Shown: positions 19,007 to 29,209, counted from the first letter of the stretch. The stretch: 53,005 nt of DNA from an unicellular cyanobacterium SU3 (GCA_002172675.1 NETF01000171.1:1-53005); one strand, 5' to 3'. The notes: generated by a model not told the origin, from the letters alone. Program-made: numbers and translations.

Positions 19007-19789
19007 ATGCTTAACGCTTTAACCAAAAAATTAGTTTCAGTTTTGATAATTCCTGTTATTTTTAACGTAGGTAATAGTAAACTAATAGCTGCTACCTTAG
19101 AAGACATTAAACAGCGAGGAAAGTTAATTGTTGCCGTTAAAGATAATGTACGTCCCCTAGGGTTCCGCAACCAAGAGAATCAATTACAAGGATTAGAAAT
19201 TGATTTAGCTAGACAATTAGCTAAAGATATTTTAGGTGATTCTCAAGCTATTGTGTTTCAACCCGTTAGTAATCAAGAACGTCTGCAAAAAGTGATTGAT
19301 GGAGAGGTTGATATGGCGATCGCCAGAATCACTATTAATACCTCTCGTGGCCGTTTAGTGGATTTTAGCCCCCATTATTATTTAGATGGAACAGGAATTA
19401 TTACCAATGATCCGCAAATTCGTTCTAAATATCATCTCTCACAAAGGAAAATTGCTGTTCTGAAGCGATCAAGTACCATTGCCGTTATTCGCACCGAAGT
19501 TCCCCAAGCAGAACTTGTCGGCGTGAGTTCCTATCAAGAAGCCATGACTTTACTGGAAACTCAACAAGTGGATGCTTTTGCTGCGGATAACAGTATTTTA
19601 ACGGGTTGGGTACAACAATACCCCCAATATTATCAACTGCCTGTTCGTCTATCAGGGGAAGGGTTAGGGGTGGTGATGCCTAAAGGATTGCAGTATGCTA
19701 GTTTACGGAGTCGTGTTAATCAAGCCATTGATCGTTGGAAAGCGACTGGTTGGTTGGCTAACCGTCTAAAGTATTGGGGACTGCCTTGA
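19007..19789 (+). CDS. Periplasmic solute-binding protein, family 3
   Basis: A 260-residue protein with a signal peptide (about 1-30, cleavage near LIAA) and the bacterial SBP_bac_3 fold, which binds amino acids or related small polar molecules for uptake or sensing. Recognisable parts are IKQRGKLIVAVKDNVRPLGF, GLEIDLARQLAKDILG, the VDMAIARITINTSRGRLVDFS hinge region, and the C-terminal LRSRVNQAIDRWKATG. No ABC permease or ATPase gene is nearby. It begins 23 bases after the REC-GGDEF gene on the same strand, so a sensing role is possible but is inference. Confidence 0.85.
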   Translation: MLNALTKKLVSVLIIPVIFNVGNSKLIAATLEDIKQRGKLIVAVKDNVRPLGFRNQENQLQGLEIDLARQLAKDILGDSQAIVFQPVSNQERLQKVIDGEVDMAIARITINTSRGRLVDFSPHYYLDGTGIITNDPQIRSKYHLSQRKIAVLKRSSTIAVIRTEVPQAELVGVSSYQEAMTLLETQQVDAFAADNSILTGWVQQYPQYYQLPVRLSGEGLGVVMPKGLQYASLRSRVNQAIDRWKATGWLANRLKYWGLP

Positions 19790-19865
19790 AGCATTCAAAA
19801 GTAATATTTTGATGCCGAAAACCTCTGAGACACACACATTACTATACATTGGGATGCACTAACTA

Positions 19866-20396
19866 ATGAATGAAGTATTGCCAATTGTTTATTTATCAGG
19901 GATTGTTATTTTTTTGGGAGGACTAGCTATTTTTCTCCTCTTACAAATCATTAAAACCCGTCGCACAGAAAATAGGTTCTATAAATTACAGGAAAAGTTA
20001 CAAAAGGAAAAAGGAACGGCACAGGAGTATTATGAATTAGCTAGTTTATATCTGGATAAAAAATTGTATGTTCAAGCGGTTAATCTCTTACAAAAAGGTT
20101 TGAAAATGGGAGGAAAAATAGAACCTGAAAATAAAGCCTTAATGTACAATGCCCTTGGATTCGCTTATTTTTCTCAAGAACAAGTGGATCTCGCTATTCG
20201 TAATTACAAAGATGCCATCAAACTTTATCCTGACTATGTGATTGCTCTTAATAACTTAGCGAATGCTTACGAGAAAAAGCAATTGATCGCTCAAGCGATA
20301 GAAACCTATGAACAAACCTTAAAAATTGATGAGAATAATAAGGTCGCTAACCGTCGGGCTGAATTATTAAAGAAACGCCTTGTTTCATCACAATAG
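19866..20396 (+). CDS. ycf37: Ycf37-like TPR protein (photosystem I assembly)
   Basis: A 176-residue protein with one N-terminal membrane helix (about 5-28) followed by a basic segment and tetratricopeptide repeats (about 50-165), including YYELASLYLDKKLYVQAVNL, YNALGFAYFSQEQVDLAIRN and LNNLANAYEKKQLIAQAIET. Size, topology and repeat spacing match cyanobacterial Ycf37, a thylakoid protein that helps assemble or stabilise photosystem I. The symbol rests on this match, since many TPR proteins look alike. A strong hairpin follows the gene. Confidence 0.75.
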   Translation: MNEVLPIVYLSGIVIFLGGLAIFLLLQIIKTRRTENRFYKLQEKLQKEKGTAQEYYELASLYLDKKLYVQAVNLLQKGLKMGGKIEPENKALMYNALGFAYFSQEQVDLAIRNYKDAIKLYPDYVIALNNLANAYEKKQLIAQAIETYEQTLKIDENNKVANRRAELLKKRLVSSQ

Positions 20397-20420
20397 AATT
20401 TTTCCCTCAACAACAATTTA

Positions 20421-20441
20421 CCCGCCTTCGGAGGCGGGTTT
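20421..20441 (+). terminator. Rho-independent terminator after ycf37
   Basis: A 7-bp GC-rich stem, CCCGCCT/AGGCGGG with a TCGG loop, followed by TTT, starts 24 bases after the stop codon. Confidence 0.8.
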
Positions 20442-20819
20442 AATCAGTGTACAAAGGATATAAACTCCTAGAAATGTAAATGAATTGGTTAGATAGTGAC
20501 TAACTAAAGTGAACACTGAACGCACAATATTTTTTGACTCACTCAATATCCTCTTTCTGAATCAGGTGTTGATTATGGCTCTTGCCCTAACATCTCCTTA
20601 AAAAAACTAACTTAAAAAGTTGTAGGTAATACCATTACGTTTTGTAGGACATCGGTGTTAAAAATATTATGTCAACTAGAGCAGACGGCACAGACTCCAA
20701 TCGATACCTTTGTTAGAAGTTTGGTGTACTTCTTTGTGCCTACTCCAATAATATCATCAAGCTTTAAAAAATTCTCAGCTTTTTTACAAAACTTTATCAT
20801 TCAGAGAATTAAGTAAAAA
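20442..20819. other. Intergenic region between convergent ycf37 and the SDR gene
   Basis: About 380 bases with no convincing ORF, tRNA or strong hairpin. Confidence 0.5.
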
Positions 20820-21584
20820 TTACCAGGGAAGACGACTACCATCCCAAGAAAAGAATTGTCCTGTATCATTTTCAGTTAACTTATCAATAATAGTTAATAA
20901 CTGTTTAACGGTTCTTTCTACAGAAAATAGCTTTTCTGGGGGGACATTTTTTTGAAAAGGTTTAGACAAATTTGTGTCAGTTGTTCCTGGATGTAATGCC
21001 ACAACAATAGTATGAGGACAAGTTCGTTTGTATTCAATAGAAATAGTTTTTAGGAACATATTAAGGGCTGATTTTGAAGCGCGATAACCATACCAACCTC
21101 CCAGATAATTATCTTCAATACTGCCCACTTTAGCACTAATAGCAGCAAAAATACTCTTGTGAGAATGACGAAAGAAAGGTAATAAATGTTTGGCTAACAA
21201 AACACTGGCGATACTATTAACTTGAAAGTAGTTCAATAAGTTTTCAGTGTTAATATGTTTGAGACTTTTCTCAGGATTAATGTTATCTTCATGAAGAATT
21301 CCCACACAGTTGACAACTAGGTCAAGTTCTGATGTTTCTTGTTTTAGTTGTTTGGCTAAATTGCTGATTTGGTCTTCTTCAATAATATCTAACTGTAATA
21401 ATTTAAGAGTTGTAGAATATTTAATTTGTAATTGAAATAAATCTTGTGCTGTTTCTTTCTGTCGATAAGTTGCATAAATATTAACCCTATTTTCTCTTTC
21501 AAGAAGAATTTTCACAAATCCTAATCCAATTCCTCTAGAAGCCCCGATAATTAGTATATTTTTGCTTGTACTTTTAGTATTCAT
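20820..21584 (-). CDS. Short-chain dehydrogenase/reductase (C-factor-like)
   Basis: A 254-residue SDR enzyme with the N-terminal NAD(P)-binding motif GASRGIGLGF, the structural NCVGI segment (NAG variant), and the catalytic YGYRASKSA (Tyr and Lys) with an upstream Ser in ISAKVGS. C-terminal RTVKQLLTIIDKL and GQFFSWDGSRLPW resemble the CsgA/C-factor-like subgroup. The substrate is unknown. It begins 8 bases after the nth stop codon on the same strand, so the two are almost certainly co-transcribed, although no functional link is known. Confidence 0.88.
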   Translation of the reverse strand: MNTKSTSKNILIIGASRGIGLGFVKILLERENRVNIYATYRQKETAQDLFQLQIKYSTTLKLLQLDIIEEDQISNLAKQLKQETSELDLVVNCVGILHEDNINPEKSLKHINTENLLNYFQVNSIASVLLAKHLLPFFRHSHKSIFAAISAKVGSIEDNYLGGWYGYRASKSALNMFLKTISIEYKRTCPHTIVVALHPGTTDTNLSKPFQKNVPPEKLFSVERTVKQLLTIIDKLTENDTGQFFSWDGSRLPW

Positions 21585-21592
21585 TTTATCTA

Positions 21593-22231
21593 TTAATCTT
21601 TAAAAGAACAAAGATGAGCTAATTGACACTCTTGACAATTGGGGGTTCTTGCTTTGCAAATTTGACGACCATGATAAATAATCCGAATGGAAAAATTTTC
21701 CCAATCTTTTTTAGGTAATAAAGCCATTAAATCCTTTTCTATTTTAACGGGATCAGTAGCTTTTGTTAACCCTAACCTTTGACTTAAACGCTTGACATGG
21801 GTATCAACTGTTACCCCTGCATTGATACCGAAAGCATGGGCTAAGACAACATTAGCCGTCTTTCTAGCGACACCAGGTAATAATAACAATTCTTCCATAG
21901 TGTGAGGGACTTCGCCGTTAAAATCTTCTATAATTTTTTGACAAGCTCCTTGAATATTTTTAGCCTTATTGCGATAAAATCCAGTAGAACGGATCAAGGT
22001 TTCTAGTACCTCTCGATCTGTATTAGCTAAAGCTTCAGCATCAGGAAATTGAGAAAATAATGCAGGGGTCACTTTATTAACTCTTTCATCCGTGCATTGT
22101 GCTGATAATATGGTAGCTACTAATAATTGAACTGGACTATCGTAAGTTAAACTACAAGTAGCATCAGGATATGATTGCTTGAGAATATTGAGTATTTTTA
22201 AGGCTTTTTGTTGTTGATTGGATATTTTCAT
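21593..22231 (-). CDS. nth: Endonuclease III (DNA glycosylase/AP lyase)
   Basis: Base-excision repair enzyme that removes oxidised pyrimidines and cleaves the abasic site. It has 212 residues from the ATG at 22231; an upstream in-frame ATG adds an unlikely basic extension. The helix-hairpin-helix LLLPGVARKTANVVL contains catalytic Lys124, and VDTHVKRLSQRLGL contains catalytic Asp143. Four cysteines at 192, 199, 202 and 208 (spacing C-x6-C-x2-C-x5-C) bind the 4Fe-4S cluster. All key residues are present. Confidence 0.96.
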   Translation of the reverse strand: MKISNQQQKALKILNILKQSYPDATCSLTYDSPVQLLVATILSAQCTDERVNKVTPALFSQFPDAEALANTDREVLETLIRSTGFYRNKAKNIQGACQKIIEDFNGEVPHTMEELLLLPGVARKTANVVLAHAFGINAGVTVDTHVKRLSQRLGLTKATDPVKIEKDLMALLPKKDWENFSIRIIYHGRQICKARTPNCQECQLAHLCSFKD

Positions 22232-22604
22232 TATTAGTATAATATGTTTTTTGTTATTTTTAAAGACTGTTTTTAAACACAATATTATATTATTTGGTTC
22301 TACGAATCTGTTTTTTATGTATCATATAGGGTTTACAAATGAAATGTACAAATTATTTTCTGCCTCTTGCTTTCTGCTTACTCTATATTCTTAGCCAGGT
22401 AGTTTACAACTCAAATAAAAATACTATAATTACCATTTAACACAACCTTAATTTTTTCTTTAAGTTAGTTTATACTTTACATAAAAGTGTTTTTAAAACG
22501 ACCTTATAAAAACAACAAAAAAGTTAATTAGTTAGTTAGCTTGCATATAATCTAGGTATGTGTAACGATAATAGCTGAAAAAATTATTGCAATCACAATT
22601 TAGC
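22232..22604. other. Intergenic region between nth and the PEP-CTERM gene
   Basis: About 370 AT-rich bases between divergent genes. A TATAAT element at about 22546, some 60 bases before the PEP-CTERM gene, is a candidate -10 box. Nothing else is recognised. Confidence 0.4.
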
Positions 22605-23570
22605 ATGAATATGAAGTTTACTCAAATAGCTCTAATGGTTGTGTTAGGTTCAGTGGGCTTTACATCCACTCAAGCTCAAGCCTTTACTCTTGACTTGATT
22701 GAAGGAGCAGATGACCCCGTCACTCAACTCATTAATGGTGTCCTCAAACCAGGGAATAGTGGCATTACTGTCACAGGTGGCCAAAATTTTGTTGGTAGAA
22801 TTGGAGATGGTGTTGATCCTAATACCGCTCAGTCTGCTCTTTATAGCGATCTCAACTTAGTTCCCAATAATCCTGGTTTACCCACCATTAGCAATATGGA
22901 TGGCATCTTTTTAACCTCTGGGGTAGGGAACCTTCCTTCTACTAATACTGACACTTCTTTTGATCATAATTCAGTCGGACTTGCTAACCCTGGAACGGGC
23001 GGTGATGCCGATTTATCTGCCATTTTAGCGGCTGCTGGCGCACCCAGTAGTGTCACCAATGATGTCAACTTTATCGAGTTTGACTTTACCGTTGATGATC
23101 CTAGTAGCAATGCTGTTTCTGCTCAATTCGTCTTTGGAAGTGATGAATTTCCTGACCAGGGTGTGACAGACGTTTTTGCTTTTATTGTTGATGGGGTTAA
23201 CTATGCCATGTTCCCTGACGGCAGTTTAGTTTCTTTCGTACAAGGAGCCAATGCTGGTCAATTTGTTGATAATGACTTTGGCACTGGTAACTACGACATT
23301 GAATATGACGGTTTCTCTCGTCGTTTAAATGTGGTCGGTCTTTTAGACCCTAACCTGTCTACCCATACGATTAAAATTGCTATTGCTGATACCTCTGATA
23401 CAATTTTTGATAGTGGTGTATTTATTGGAGGTTTAATGGCGACTCAAAGTGATGAGGGTGGTATTGTCGATCCTGAAACAACTCCTGAACCAACCGCAAC
23501 CTTAAGCTTATTAAGCCTCGTTGCTTTATGTACAGGTTCAACCATAAAACGCAAAATAAAGCAGAAATAA
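22605..23570 (+). CDS. PEP-CTERM protein with choice-of-anchor L-like domain
   Basis: An exported 321-residue protein. It has an N-terminal signal peptide (to about TQAQA), a Gly/Asp/Asn-rich body with FVFGSDEFPDQGVTDVFAF and a VGLLDPNLSTHTIKIAIAD segment typical of the choice-of-anchor L domain, and a C-terminal sorting signal (TPEPTATLSLLSLVALC, then a basic KRKIKQK end). The signal marks it for cleavage by an exosortase; the cyanoexosortase A gene at 44.5 kb is a candidate enzyme. I take the ATG at 22605; an upstream TTG is less likely. It stands alone as a transcription unit. Confidence 0.85.
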   Translation: MNMKFTQIALMVVLGSVGFTSTQAQAFTLDLIEGADDPVTQLINGVLKPGNSGITVTGGQNFVGRIGDGVDPNTAQSALYSDLNLVPNNPGLPTISNMDGIFLTSGVGNLPSTNTDTSFDHNSVGLANPGTGGDADLSAILAAAGAPSSVTNDVNFIEFDFTVDDPSSNAVSAQFVFGSDEFPDQGVTDVFAFIVDGVNYAMFPDGSLVSFVQGANAGQFVDNDFGTGNYDIEYDGFSRRLNVVGLLDPNLSTHTIKIAIADTSDTIFDSGVFIGGLMATQSDEGGIVDPETTPEPTATLSLLSLVALCTGSTIKRKIKQK

Positions 23571-23620
23571 TTAGCCAATTTTATAATTGATAAATTCGTA
23601 TAATCCCTAACTGTATCATA

Positions 23621-23660
23621 TAATCCCTAAACTATATCAAAAATTATAGTTGGGGATTAT
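23621..23660 (+). terminator. Hairpin downstream of the PEP-CTERM gene
   Basis: An imperfect inverted repeat (AATCCCTAAACTATA and TATAGTTGGGGATT) about 50 bases after the stop codon. A partial duplicate of the left arm (TAATCCCTAA) lies 20 bases upstream. There is no long U tract. Confidence 0.5.
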
Positions 23661-23824
23661 TAATAAATGGGTACACAAAGATAATTGCAAATTTAACAAG
23701 ACTAAAAATTTGGTGATGTTAGCGTTACAGAAGATAAAAAAAATCACTCAAAGCATTTAAAACTTCAAGCGATATTTGAAGAGTTCAAACAACTTTAAAA
23801 CTCTTATTAAATAATGATAATCAA

Positions 23825-25711
23825 TTACAACTGAGGAACAAATTGTTCTTTTTCAGGAACCTCGGTGTATTCAGCCACAATTTGACGGAATTCTTTTCCA
23901 TCAATGGTTTCTTTTTCAATTAACAATTCCACCAAGCGATCAATTACCTCACGGTTATCGCGGATAATTTGACGGGCTAACTGATGGCCTTCTTCAGCTA
24001 AGGTGCGAACTTGGCTATCAATTTTCGTGGCTACTTCTTCGGAATATTCGGAACGGTTCATTAAACCACCCCCTAAGAAAACTTCTCCTGAAGAACTTTC
24101 TAAAGACAGAGGACCTAAGTCACTCATCCCGAAACGAGTCACCATCTGACGGGCCATTTCTGTAACCTGCTGTAAATCCCCACCAGCGCCAGTTGTCACC
24201 TCATCATGACCAAATACTTCTTCTTCAGCTGCACGACCCCCTAACGCGCCAGCAATGCGGGCCATTAACTGTGCTTTAGTGGTTAGTCCTTGTTCTTCGT
24301 TGGGAGTAAACCAAGTTAACCCTTGTGCCTGTCCACGGGGAATTAAAGTGACTTTTTGTACCGGATCATGATCCTTCACTAACGTTCCGACAATGGCATG
24401 GCCAACTTCATGATAAGCAATGAGACGCTTACTCTTGCTATCCACTAAGGGAGTTCCTTCCATACCAGCAACCACTCGATCAACTGCGTCGTCAATTTCT
24501 AAGAGAGTAATAGCTTCTTTGCGACGACGGGCGGTTAAAATAGCTGCTTCGTTGAGTAAGTTAGCTAAGTCAGCACCACTAAACCCAGGAGTCCGACGAG
24601 CGATGGATTCAATGGAAACATCTGGGGCTAATTTTTTGTTACGGGCGTGAACTTCTAAGATTTCAAGCCGTCCTTTGAAATCAGGCGCATCTACGATAAC
24701 CTGACGGTCAAATCGACCAGGACGCATCAGAGCAGAGTCAAGGACATCAGGGCGGTTAGTCGCAGCAATAATGATAATACCGGTATTGCCTTCAAAACCA
24801 TCCATTTCCGTTAATAACTGGTTTAAAGTTTGTTCCCGTTCATCGTTACCGCCACCGATACCAGCACCCCTTTGACGACCCACTGCGTCAATTTCATCGA
24901 TAAAGATGAGACAAGGAGCGTTTTCTTTGGCTTTCTTGAATAAATCACGAACCCGAGACGCACCCACACCGACAAACATTTCTACAAACTCAGAACCAGA
25001 AATGCTGAAGAAGGGTACACCGGCCTCTCCTGCGATCGCTTTTGCTAATAAGGTTTTACCGGTTCCAGGAGGTCCCACTAATAATACCCCTTTAGGAATA
25101 CGCGCCCCAACGGCGGTGAAACGTTCGGGTTGTTTTAAGAAGGTGACAACTTCTTGTAATTCTTCTTTCGCTTCATCAATACCGGCCACATCATCGAACA
25201 TAATGCCGGTTTTGGCTTCCATTTGGAAACGGGCTTTAGACTTACCAAAATTCATGGCCTGTCCTGGTCCCCCTGGCATATTACTTGAACGACGGAACAG
25301 GAAGAATAACGCCCCAATCAGGAGAATAGGGAATAATAAATTACCCAAAAATCCCCACAAAGCTCCTTCGTTGCGAATCGGGTGGGATTCTAGCTGTACC
25401 TCGGACTGACGTAACTTAGCCACTAAATCAGGGGCATTCATGGGAAGATCAACCCGTGATCTTTGTACCCGATCTTCAATTTCCGGGTCTACAGCTTGTA
25501 CAATAGCGGTGCGTCCGCCTTCGTAGAGATCCACGCTGAGGATACGGCCAGAATCTAAATATTCTAAGAAACGTCCGTAAGTCATACGGGTGTTAGCTGT
25601 ATTGTTCCCCATTTGAGTTGAGGCAGAAGGGAACGCCCCTTGCCAGAGGAAAAAACCCACCACTAGAAGTGGCAAAGTCCAGAGTAATAGGGTTCTCCAA
25701 GATATTTTCAT
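23825..25711 (-). CDS. ftsH2: ATP-dependent zinc metalloprotease FtsH (FtsH2 type)
   Basis: A 628-residue thylakoid-membrane AAA+ protease. It has two N-terminal membrane helices (about 7-24 and 118-140), Walker A GPPGTGKT at 213-220, Walker [10 protein letters not shown], the pore loop FVGVGAS, the second region of homology [19 protein letters not shown], and the zinc site HEVGH. The sequence, including [20 protein letters not shown] and the C-terminal [12 protein letters not shown], closely matches what I recall of Synechocystis Slr0228 (FtsH2), the subunit that degrades damaged photosystem II D1 protein. Monocistronic, with a guaA terminator upstream. Confidence 0.93.
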   Translation of the reverse strand: MKISWRTLLLWTLPLLVVGFFLWQGAFPSASTQMGNNTANTRMTYGRFLEYLDSGRILSVDLYEGGRTAIVQAVDPEIEDRVQRSRVDLPMNAPDLVAKLRQSEVQLESHPIRNEGALWGFLGNLLFPILLIGALFFLFRRSSNMPGGPGQAMNFGKSKARFQMEAKTGIMFDDVAGIDEAKEELQEVVTFLKQPERFTAVGARIPKGVLLVGPPGTGKTLLAKAIAGEAGVPFFSISGSEFVEMFVGVGASRVRDLFKKAKENAPCLIFIDEIDAVGRQRGAGIGGGNDEREQTLNQLLTEMDGFEGNTGIIIIAATNRPDVLDSALMRPGRFDRQVIVDAPDFKGRLEILEVHARNKKLAPDVSIESIARRTPGFSGADLANLLNEAAILTARRRKEAITLLEIDDAVDRVVAGMEGTPLVDSKSKRLIAYHEVGHAIVGTLVKDHDPVQKVTLIPRGQAQGLTWFTPNEEQGLTTKAQLMARIAGALGGRAAEEEVFGHDEVTTGAGGDLQQVTEMARQMVTRFGMSDLGPLSLESSSGEVFLGGGLMNRSEYSEEVATKIDSQVRTLAEEGHQLARQIIRDNREVIDRLVELLIEKETIDGKEFRQIVAEYTEVPEKEQFVPQL

Positions 25712-25926
25712 AGGTTAAAGTTTCTCGTAAGTTATCAAAAATTGATTTCTTTAATACAAAGTGCTTCTTTTGTCAAGAAGTTAAAGATAAAACATCGGAA
25801 TTTTGCTTAATTTGCAGATCCAACTTAACTAAATTTAACGTAATTCTCAGATTAGTTGCAAGTTTTTTTGATTTCCCTGTCGTCATTATCCTATTTCTAT
25901 AGGCTTGAATCGTCCTGAAAACAGTA

Positions 25927-25949
25927 GGGGTTTAGCATTGCTAAACCCC
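25927..25949 (-). terminator. Terminator downstream of guaA
   Basis: A perfect 11-bp inverted repeat (GGGGTTTAGCA/TGCTAAACCCC), just after the guaA stop codon on the minus strand. Confidence 0.75.
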
Positions 25950-25959
25950 CATAACATAT

Positions 25960-27588
25960 TTATTCCCATTCAATGGTTCCTGGGGGTTTAGAGGTGATAT
26001 CATAAACCACACGGTTAACTCCTTTAACCTCGTTCACAATACGATTAGAAATGGTTTCTAAGAGGTCGTAAGGAACTTTTGACCAGTCTGCGGTCATGCC
26101 ATCTTCACTACTAATGAGACGGAGGACAATGGGGTGGGCATAAGTGCGTTGATCTCCCATGACTCCGACGCTACGAATGGGTAAAAGAACAGCAAATGCT
26201 TGCCAAAAATTATGGTACATTCCTTGTTTACCGATTTCATCTCTTACGACAAAATCAGCGTCTCGTAAGATGTTTAATCGTTCTGAGGTAACTTCCCCAA
26301 TAATACGAATGGCTAACCCCGGGCCAGGAAAAGGATGACGGCGGACAATTTCTTCAGGTAAACCAATGGAACGCCCTACTTTGCGAACTTCGTCTTTGAA
26401 TAACTTCCGCAAGGGTTCAACTAACTTAAATCGTAAATCTTTGGGTAAGCCTCCCACATTATGGTGACTTTTAATCTTAACGGCAACCCGTTCCCCTGTT
26501 TTGGGGTCGATATTAGTATCGGCTGACTCGATCACATCGGGATAGAGGGTTCCTTGGGCTAAATAATCAAACGGACCAAGACGTTTTGATTCTTCCTCAA
26601 ACACTTGAATGAACTCGTGGCCAATGAGACGGCGTTTTTTTTCTGGGTCCGTTACCCCTTCGAGTTGTTTTAAGAAGCGATCGCGGGCGTTAACATATTC
26701 TACGGGGATATGAAATTGTTTATCAAATATATCCATGAGGCGTTCAGGTTCACCTTTCCGCATGAATCCTTGATCGATAAACATACAGGTTAAATTGTCT
26801 CCAATGGCCTGATGTAACAAAAAGGCAAGGGTAGAAGAATCCACACCGCCGGATAAGGCAAGTAATACCCGTTTATCCCTTACTTTAGCCCGAATTTCTC
26901 GGATGGTTTCATCCACAAACGCTTCTGTTGTCCAGGTGGGTTCACATTCACAAATATGATAAACAAAATTACGAATCAGAGCGATCCCATCTACGGAGTG
27001 AACCACTTCAGGATGAAATTGGACCCCAAAGAGTTTCTTGTCGTGGTCAGCGATCGCAGCACATAAGGTATTCTCGGTATGAGCTAAAATGGAAAAGCCT
27101 TCGGGAAGACGAGTACAAGAGTCGCCATGACTCATCCACATGATCGAACCGTCTTCTACATTGGTTAATAAGTCTGTGGGATCATCGATACGCAAGGACG
27201 CTTTACCATATTCTCCCCGTACCGCTTTTTCAACTTGTCCCCCAAGTTGTTTCACCATTAACTGCATTCCGTAGCAAACCCCTAACACAGGAATCCCTAA
27301 ATCCCAAATTTCAAGATCGCATTCAGGGGCGCGATCATCATAGACTGAGTTAGGTCCTCCGGATAAGATAATACCTTTGGGATTGAGTTGGCGTAATTTT
27401 TTGGCTGTTGTACGATAGGAGAGGACTTCAGAATAGACTTGAGTTTCTCTAATACGACGGGCAATTAATTCTGAGTATTGAGAACCAAAGTCAAGGATAA
27501 CAATCATTTGGCGATCGAGACTTTTATCAAGGGTATTAGTGGGCAAAGTCTCTGGCTTATTGGGAAGGGAAGAAGTTTGAGTAGTCAC
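25960..27588 (-). CDS. guaA: GMP synthase (glutamine-hydrolysing)
   Basis: Converts XMP to GMP using glutamine and ATP. The 542-residue protein has an N-terminal class I amidotransferase domain (about 28-215) with catalytic Cys in VLGVCYGMQ and the His/Glu of VQFHPEV, then the ATP-pyrophosphatase domain with the P-loop [11 protein letters not shown], and the C-terminal dimerisation domain ending [18 protein letters not shown]. The first 25 residues (Thr/Ser/Pro-rich) are a poorly conserved extension. All motifs are intact. Confidence 0.97.
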   Translation of the reverse strand: MTTQTSSLPNKPETLPTNTLDKSLDRQMIVILDFGSQYSELIARRIRETQVYSEVLSYRTTAKKLRQLNPKGIILSGGPNSVYDDRAPECDLEIWDLGIPVLGVCYGMQLMVKQLGGQVEKAVRGEYGKASLRIDDPTDLLTNVEDGSIMWMSHGDSCTRLPEGFSILAHTENTLCAAIADHDKKLFGVQFHPEVVHSVDGIALIRNFVYHICECEPTWTTEAFVDETIREIRAKVRDKRVLLALSGGVDSSTLAFLLHQAIGDNLTCMFIDQGFMRKGEPERLMDIFDKQFHIPVEYVNARDRFLKQLEGVTDPEKKRRLIGHEFIQVFEEESKRLGPFDYLAQGTLYPDVIESADTNIDPKTGERVAVKIKSHHNVGGLPKDLRFKLVEPLRKLFKDEVRKVGRSIGLPEEIVRRHPFPGPGLAIRIIGEVTSERLNILRDADFVVRDEIGKQGMYHNFWQAFAVLLPIRSVGVMGDQRTYAHPIVLRLISSEDGMTADWSKVPYDLLETISNRIVNEVKGVNRVVYDITSKPPGTIEWE

Positions 27589-27799
27589 GTTTTGAGGATG
27601 GAAAAAATAGAGCTAATGCAGAGATAATTGTTTAATAAATTATCGTTAAATAGTTTTGTTAGTATAGCACCATCTTTTAGATCGTTTTAAGCTAGATATA
27701 GCACTACGCATTTTGGTTAGGACATTTTTATAATAGAAAAGAAGTCATGAAGTGATCAGGCAGTCTCGCTGGTGCGAGTGCTGCCACACACCACCAGTT

Positions 27800-28156
27800 A
27801 TGCCAGCACCTTATAGCTATGATTTACGCAAAAAAGCCATTGAAGCAGTCAAAAGAGGACATAAAAAAGTCAATGTCTGCCGTTTATTCAAAATTAGTCG
27901 CAACACTTTGGATTTATGGTTAAAAAGAGAAAAAGAAACAGGAGATTTTCAGGCGATCGCTAATAAACAAGGGAGACATTCTAAAATTGAAGATGAAGAA
28001 AAATTTAGAGTCTTTATCAAGGAAAATAAAGATAAAACTCAAACGAGAATAGCTGAATTATGGGAAAATAATATCACTCAACAAAATGTCAGTTACACCT
28101 GCAAAAAACTAGAAATAACCCGAAAAAAAAACTTACGGATACCAGGAAAGAAATGA
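27800..28156 (+). CDS. IS630 transposase, N-terminal frame (orfA)
   Basis: 118 codons from the ATG at 27800. The product MPAPYSYDLRKKAIEAVKRG, with NVCRLFKISRNTLDLWLKRE, is the helix-turn-helix DNA-binding part of an IS630 transposase that recognises the terminal repeats. The frame leaves the family sequence at the A9 run (28123-28131) and ends at a TGA 25 bases later. Confidence 0.85.
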   Translation: MPAPYSYDLRKKAIEAVKRGHKKVNVCRLFKISRNTLDLWLKREKETGDFQAIANKQGRHSKIEDEEKFRVFIKENKDKTQTRIAELWENNITQQNVSYTCKKLEITRKKNLRIPGKK

Positions 28157-28679
28157 AACACAACGAGAACATTTCAGAGAAAAAATAGCAAAAATTGACA
28201 AAAAAAGAAGAGTTTATGTAGATGAAGCAGGATTTGATAATAGAGACAACTATCCTTATGGTTATAGTCCTAGAGGAGAAAGATGCTATGCTCTAAAATG
28301 TGGAAAGAAAAGAGAAAGGACAAGTTGGATTGGTGCTTTAAAAGATGGAAAAATCTTTGCACCTTTAACTTTTGAAGGTTGTTGTAATCGAGATTTATTT
28401 GAAGCCTGGTTATCTCAAAGTTTAATTCCTCAATTAGAACCAGGAGATATTATTATTGTTGATAATGCTACTTTTCATAAAGGAGAAAGCATAAGAGAAA
28501 TTGTTGAAGATGCTGGATATGAAATATGGTATTTACCTGCTTATTCTCCTGATTTAAACAAGATTGAAAATTGGTGGTCAGTGTTGAAAACTTGGATGAA
28601 ACAACGGTTGCCTGAATTTAAGACAGTCCGAGAATGTGTAGATGCAGTTTTTCAAAACTGTCCTAACGTTTTTGCGTAG
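28131..28679 (+). CDS. IS630 transposase, catalytic frame (orfB)
   Basis: 182 codons in the +1 frame relative to orfA, beginning in the A9 run with TYGYQERNE. It has the DDE triad: Asp in RVYVDEAGFDN, Asp in IIIVDNATFHK, and Glu in YSPDLNKIENWW. There is no start codon of its own near the beginning, so expression needs ribosomal or polymerase slippage at the A9 run. Otherwise the element is inactivated by a one-base indel. The sequence alone cannot separate these cases. Confidence 0.8.
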   Translation, partial: TYGYQERNETQREHFREKIAKIDKKRRVYVDEAGFDNRDNYPYGYSPRGERCYALKCGKKRERTSWIGALKDGKIFAPLTFEGCCNRDLFEAWLSQSLIPQLEPGDIIIVDNATFHKGESIREIVEDAGYEIWYLPAYSPDLNKIENWWSVLKTWMKQRLPEFKTVRECVDAVFQNCPNVFA

Positions 28680-28760
28680 TGCTATACCTGAAGTTATCCC
28701 GATGTTGATCTAAGAAAATTAAGATTATTGATACCTGAGTTCAACATTAGATTTTGCACA

Positions 28761-28791
28761 AACCCCCATCCTTAAAGAATGGGGTTTTTTA
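28761..28791 (+). terminator. Bidirectional-looking terminator between the IS630 copy and petG
   Basis: CCCCCAT/ATGGGG stem with a short A/T loop and T6 on the plus strand, placed directly after the petG stop on the minus strand. The U tract favours the plus direction. Confidence 0.65.
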
Positions 28792-28801
28792 GGTTATACA
28801 A

Positions 28802-28918
28802 TTAATCTAGGTTAAGTTGATTACCGCGTTTATATTGTAAATACGCCGCCACGAATAAACCAGCTAAGGTAATAGGAATCAGACCTAAAACAATGCCTAA
28901 GAGTAAAGGTTCAATCAT
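28802..28918 (-). CDS. petG: Cytochrome b6f complex subunit 5 (PetG)
   Basis: A 38-residue single-helix membrane protein: [20 protein letters not shown], then [18 protein letters not shown]. It is the near-invariant PetG sequence, needed for assembly and stability of the cytochrome b6f complex in the thylakoid. A GAGGAG ribosome site lies seven bases before the ATG. It is divergent from the cytM-like gene, with about 290 bases between them. Confidence 0.95.
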   Translation of the reverse strand: MIEPLLLGIVLGLIPITLAGLFVAAYLQYKRGNQLNLD

Positions 28919-29209
28919 GAAGTTTCTCCTCGTTGAGATGAATGATAACTATCCTATGGTACTGGAGAAGGTTGTCCCAATTCTAGAGGCCCAGAAAAGT
29001 TTGCTCTGCCAATCAAGATCGTTGACACTCGTATTGATGCTCTTGGCTCACAGTGATTAATCTTATTTTGTCAAACTTTTTTCAAAAAAATTAATATTAT
29101 GGCAAAAATTCCCCCTAAATTGTTACATCAGTTAACGAAACTAGCTTTTTATCGGCAAAACATTGCAAAATGTAAAGAGAAGGCTAACACAATCGCCCCT
29201 TGAATTACT
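28919..29209. other. Intergenic region between divergent petG and cytM-like genes
   Basis: Holds the two outward promoters. No ORF or RNA gene is recognised. Confidence 0.4.

Larger units (their letters stand above)
27699..28684 (+). mobile_element. IS630-family insertion sequence
   Basis: About 986 bases flanked by TA dinucleotides, the usual IS630/Tc1 target. The ends are imperfect terminal inverted repeats of about 33 bases: the left begins TAGCACTACGCA and the right is its inverse, with GGTTAGGACA/CGTTAGGACA further in. The transposase is encoded in two frames. The stop codon of the second frame lies inside the right inverted repeat. Confidence 0.9.
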
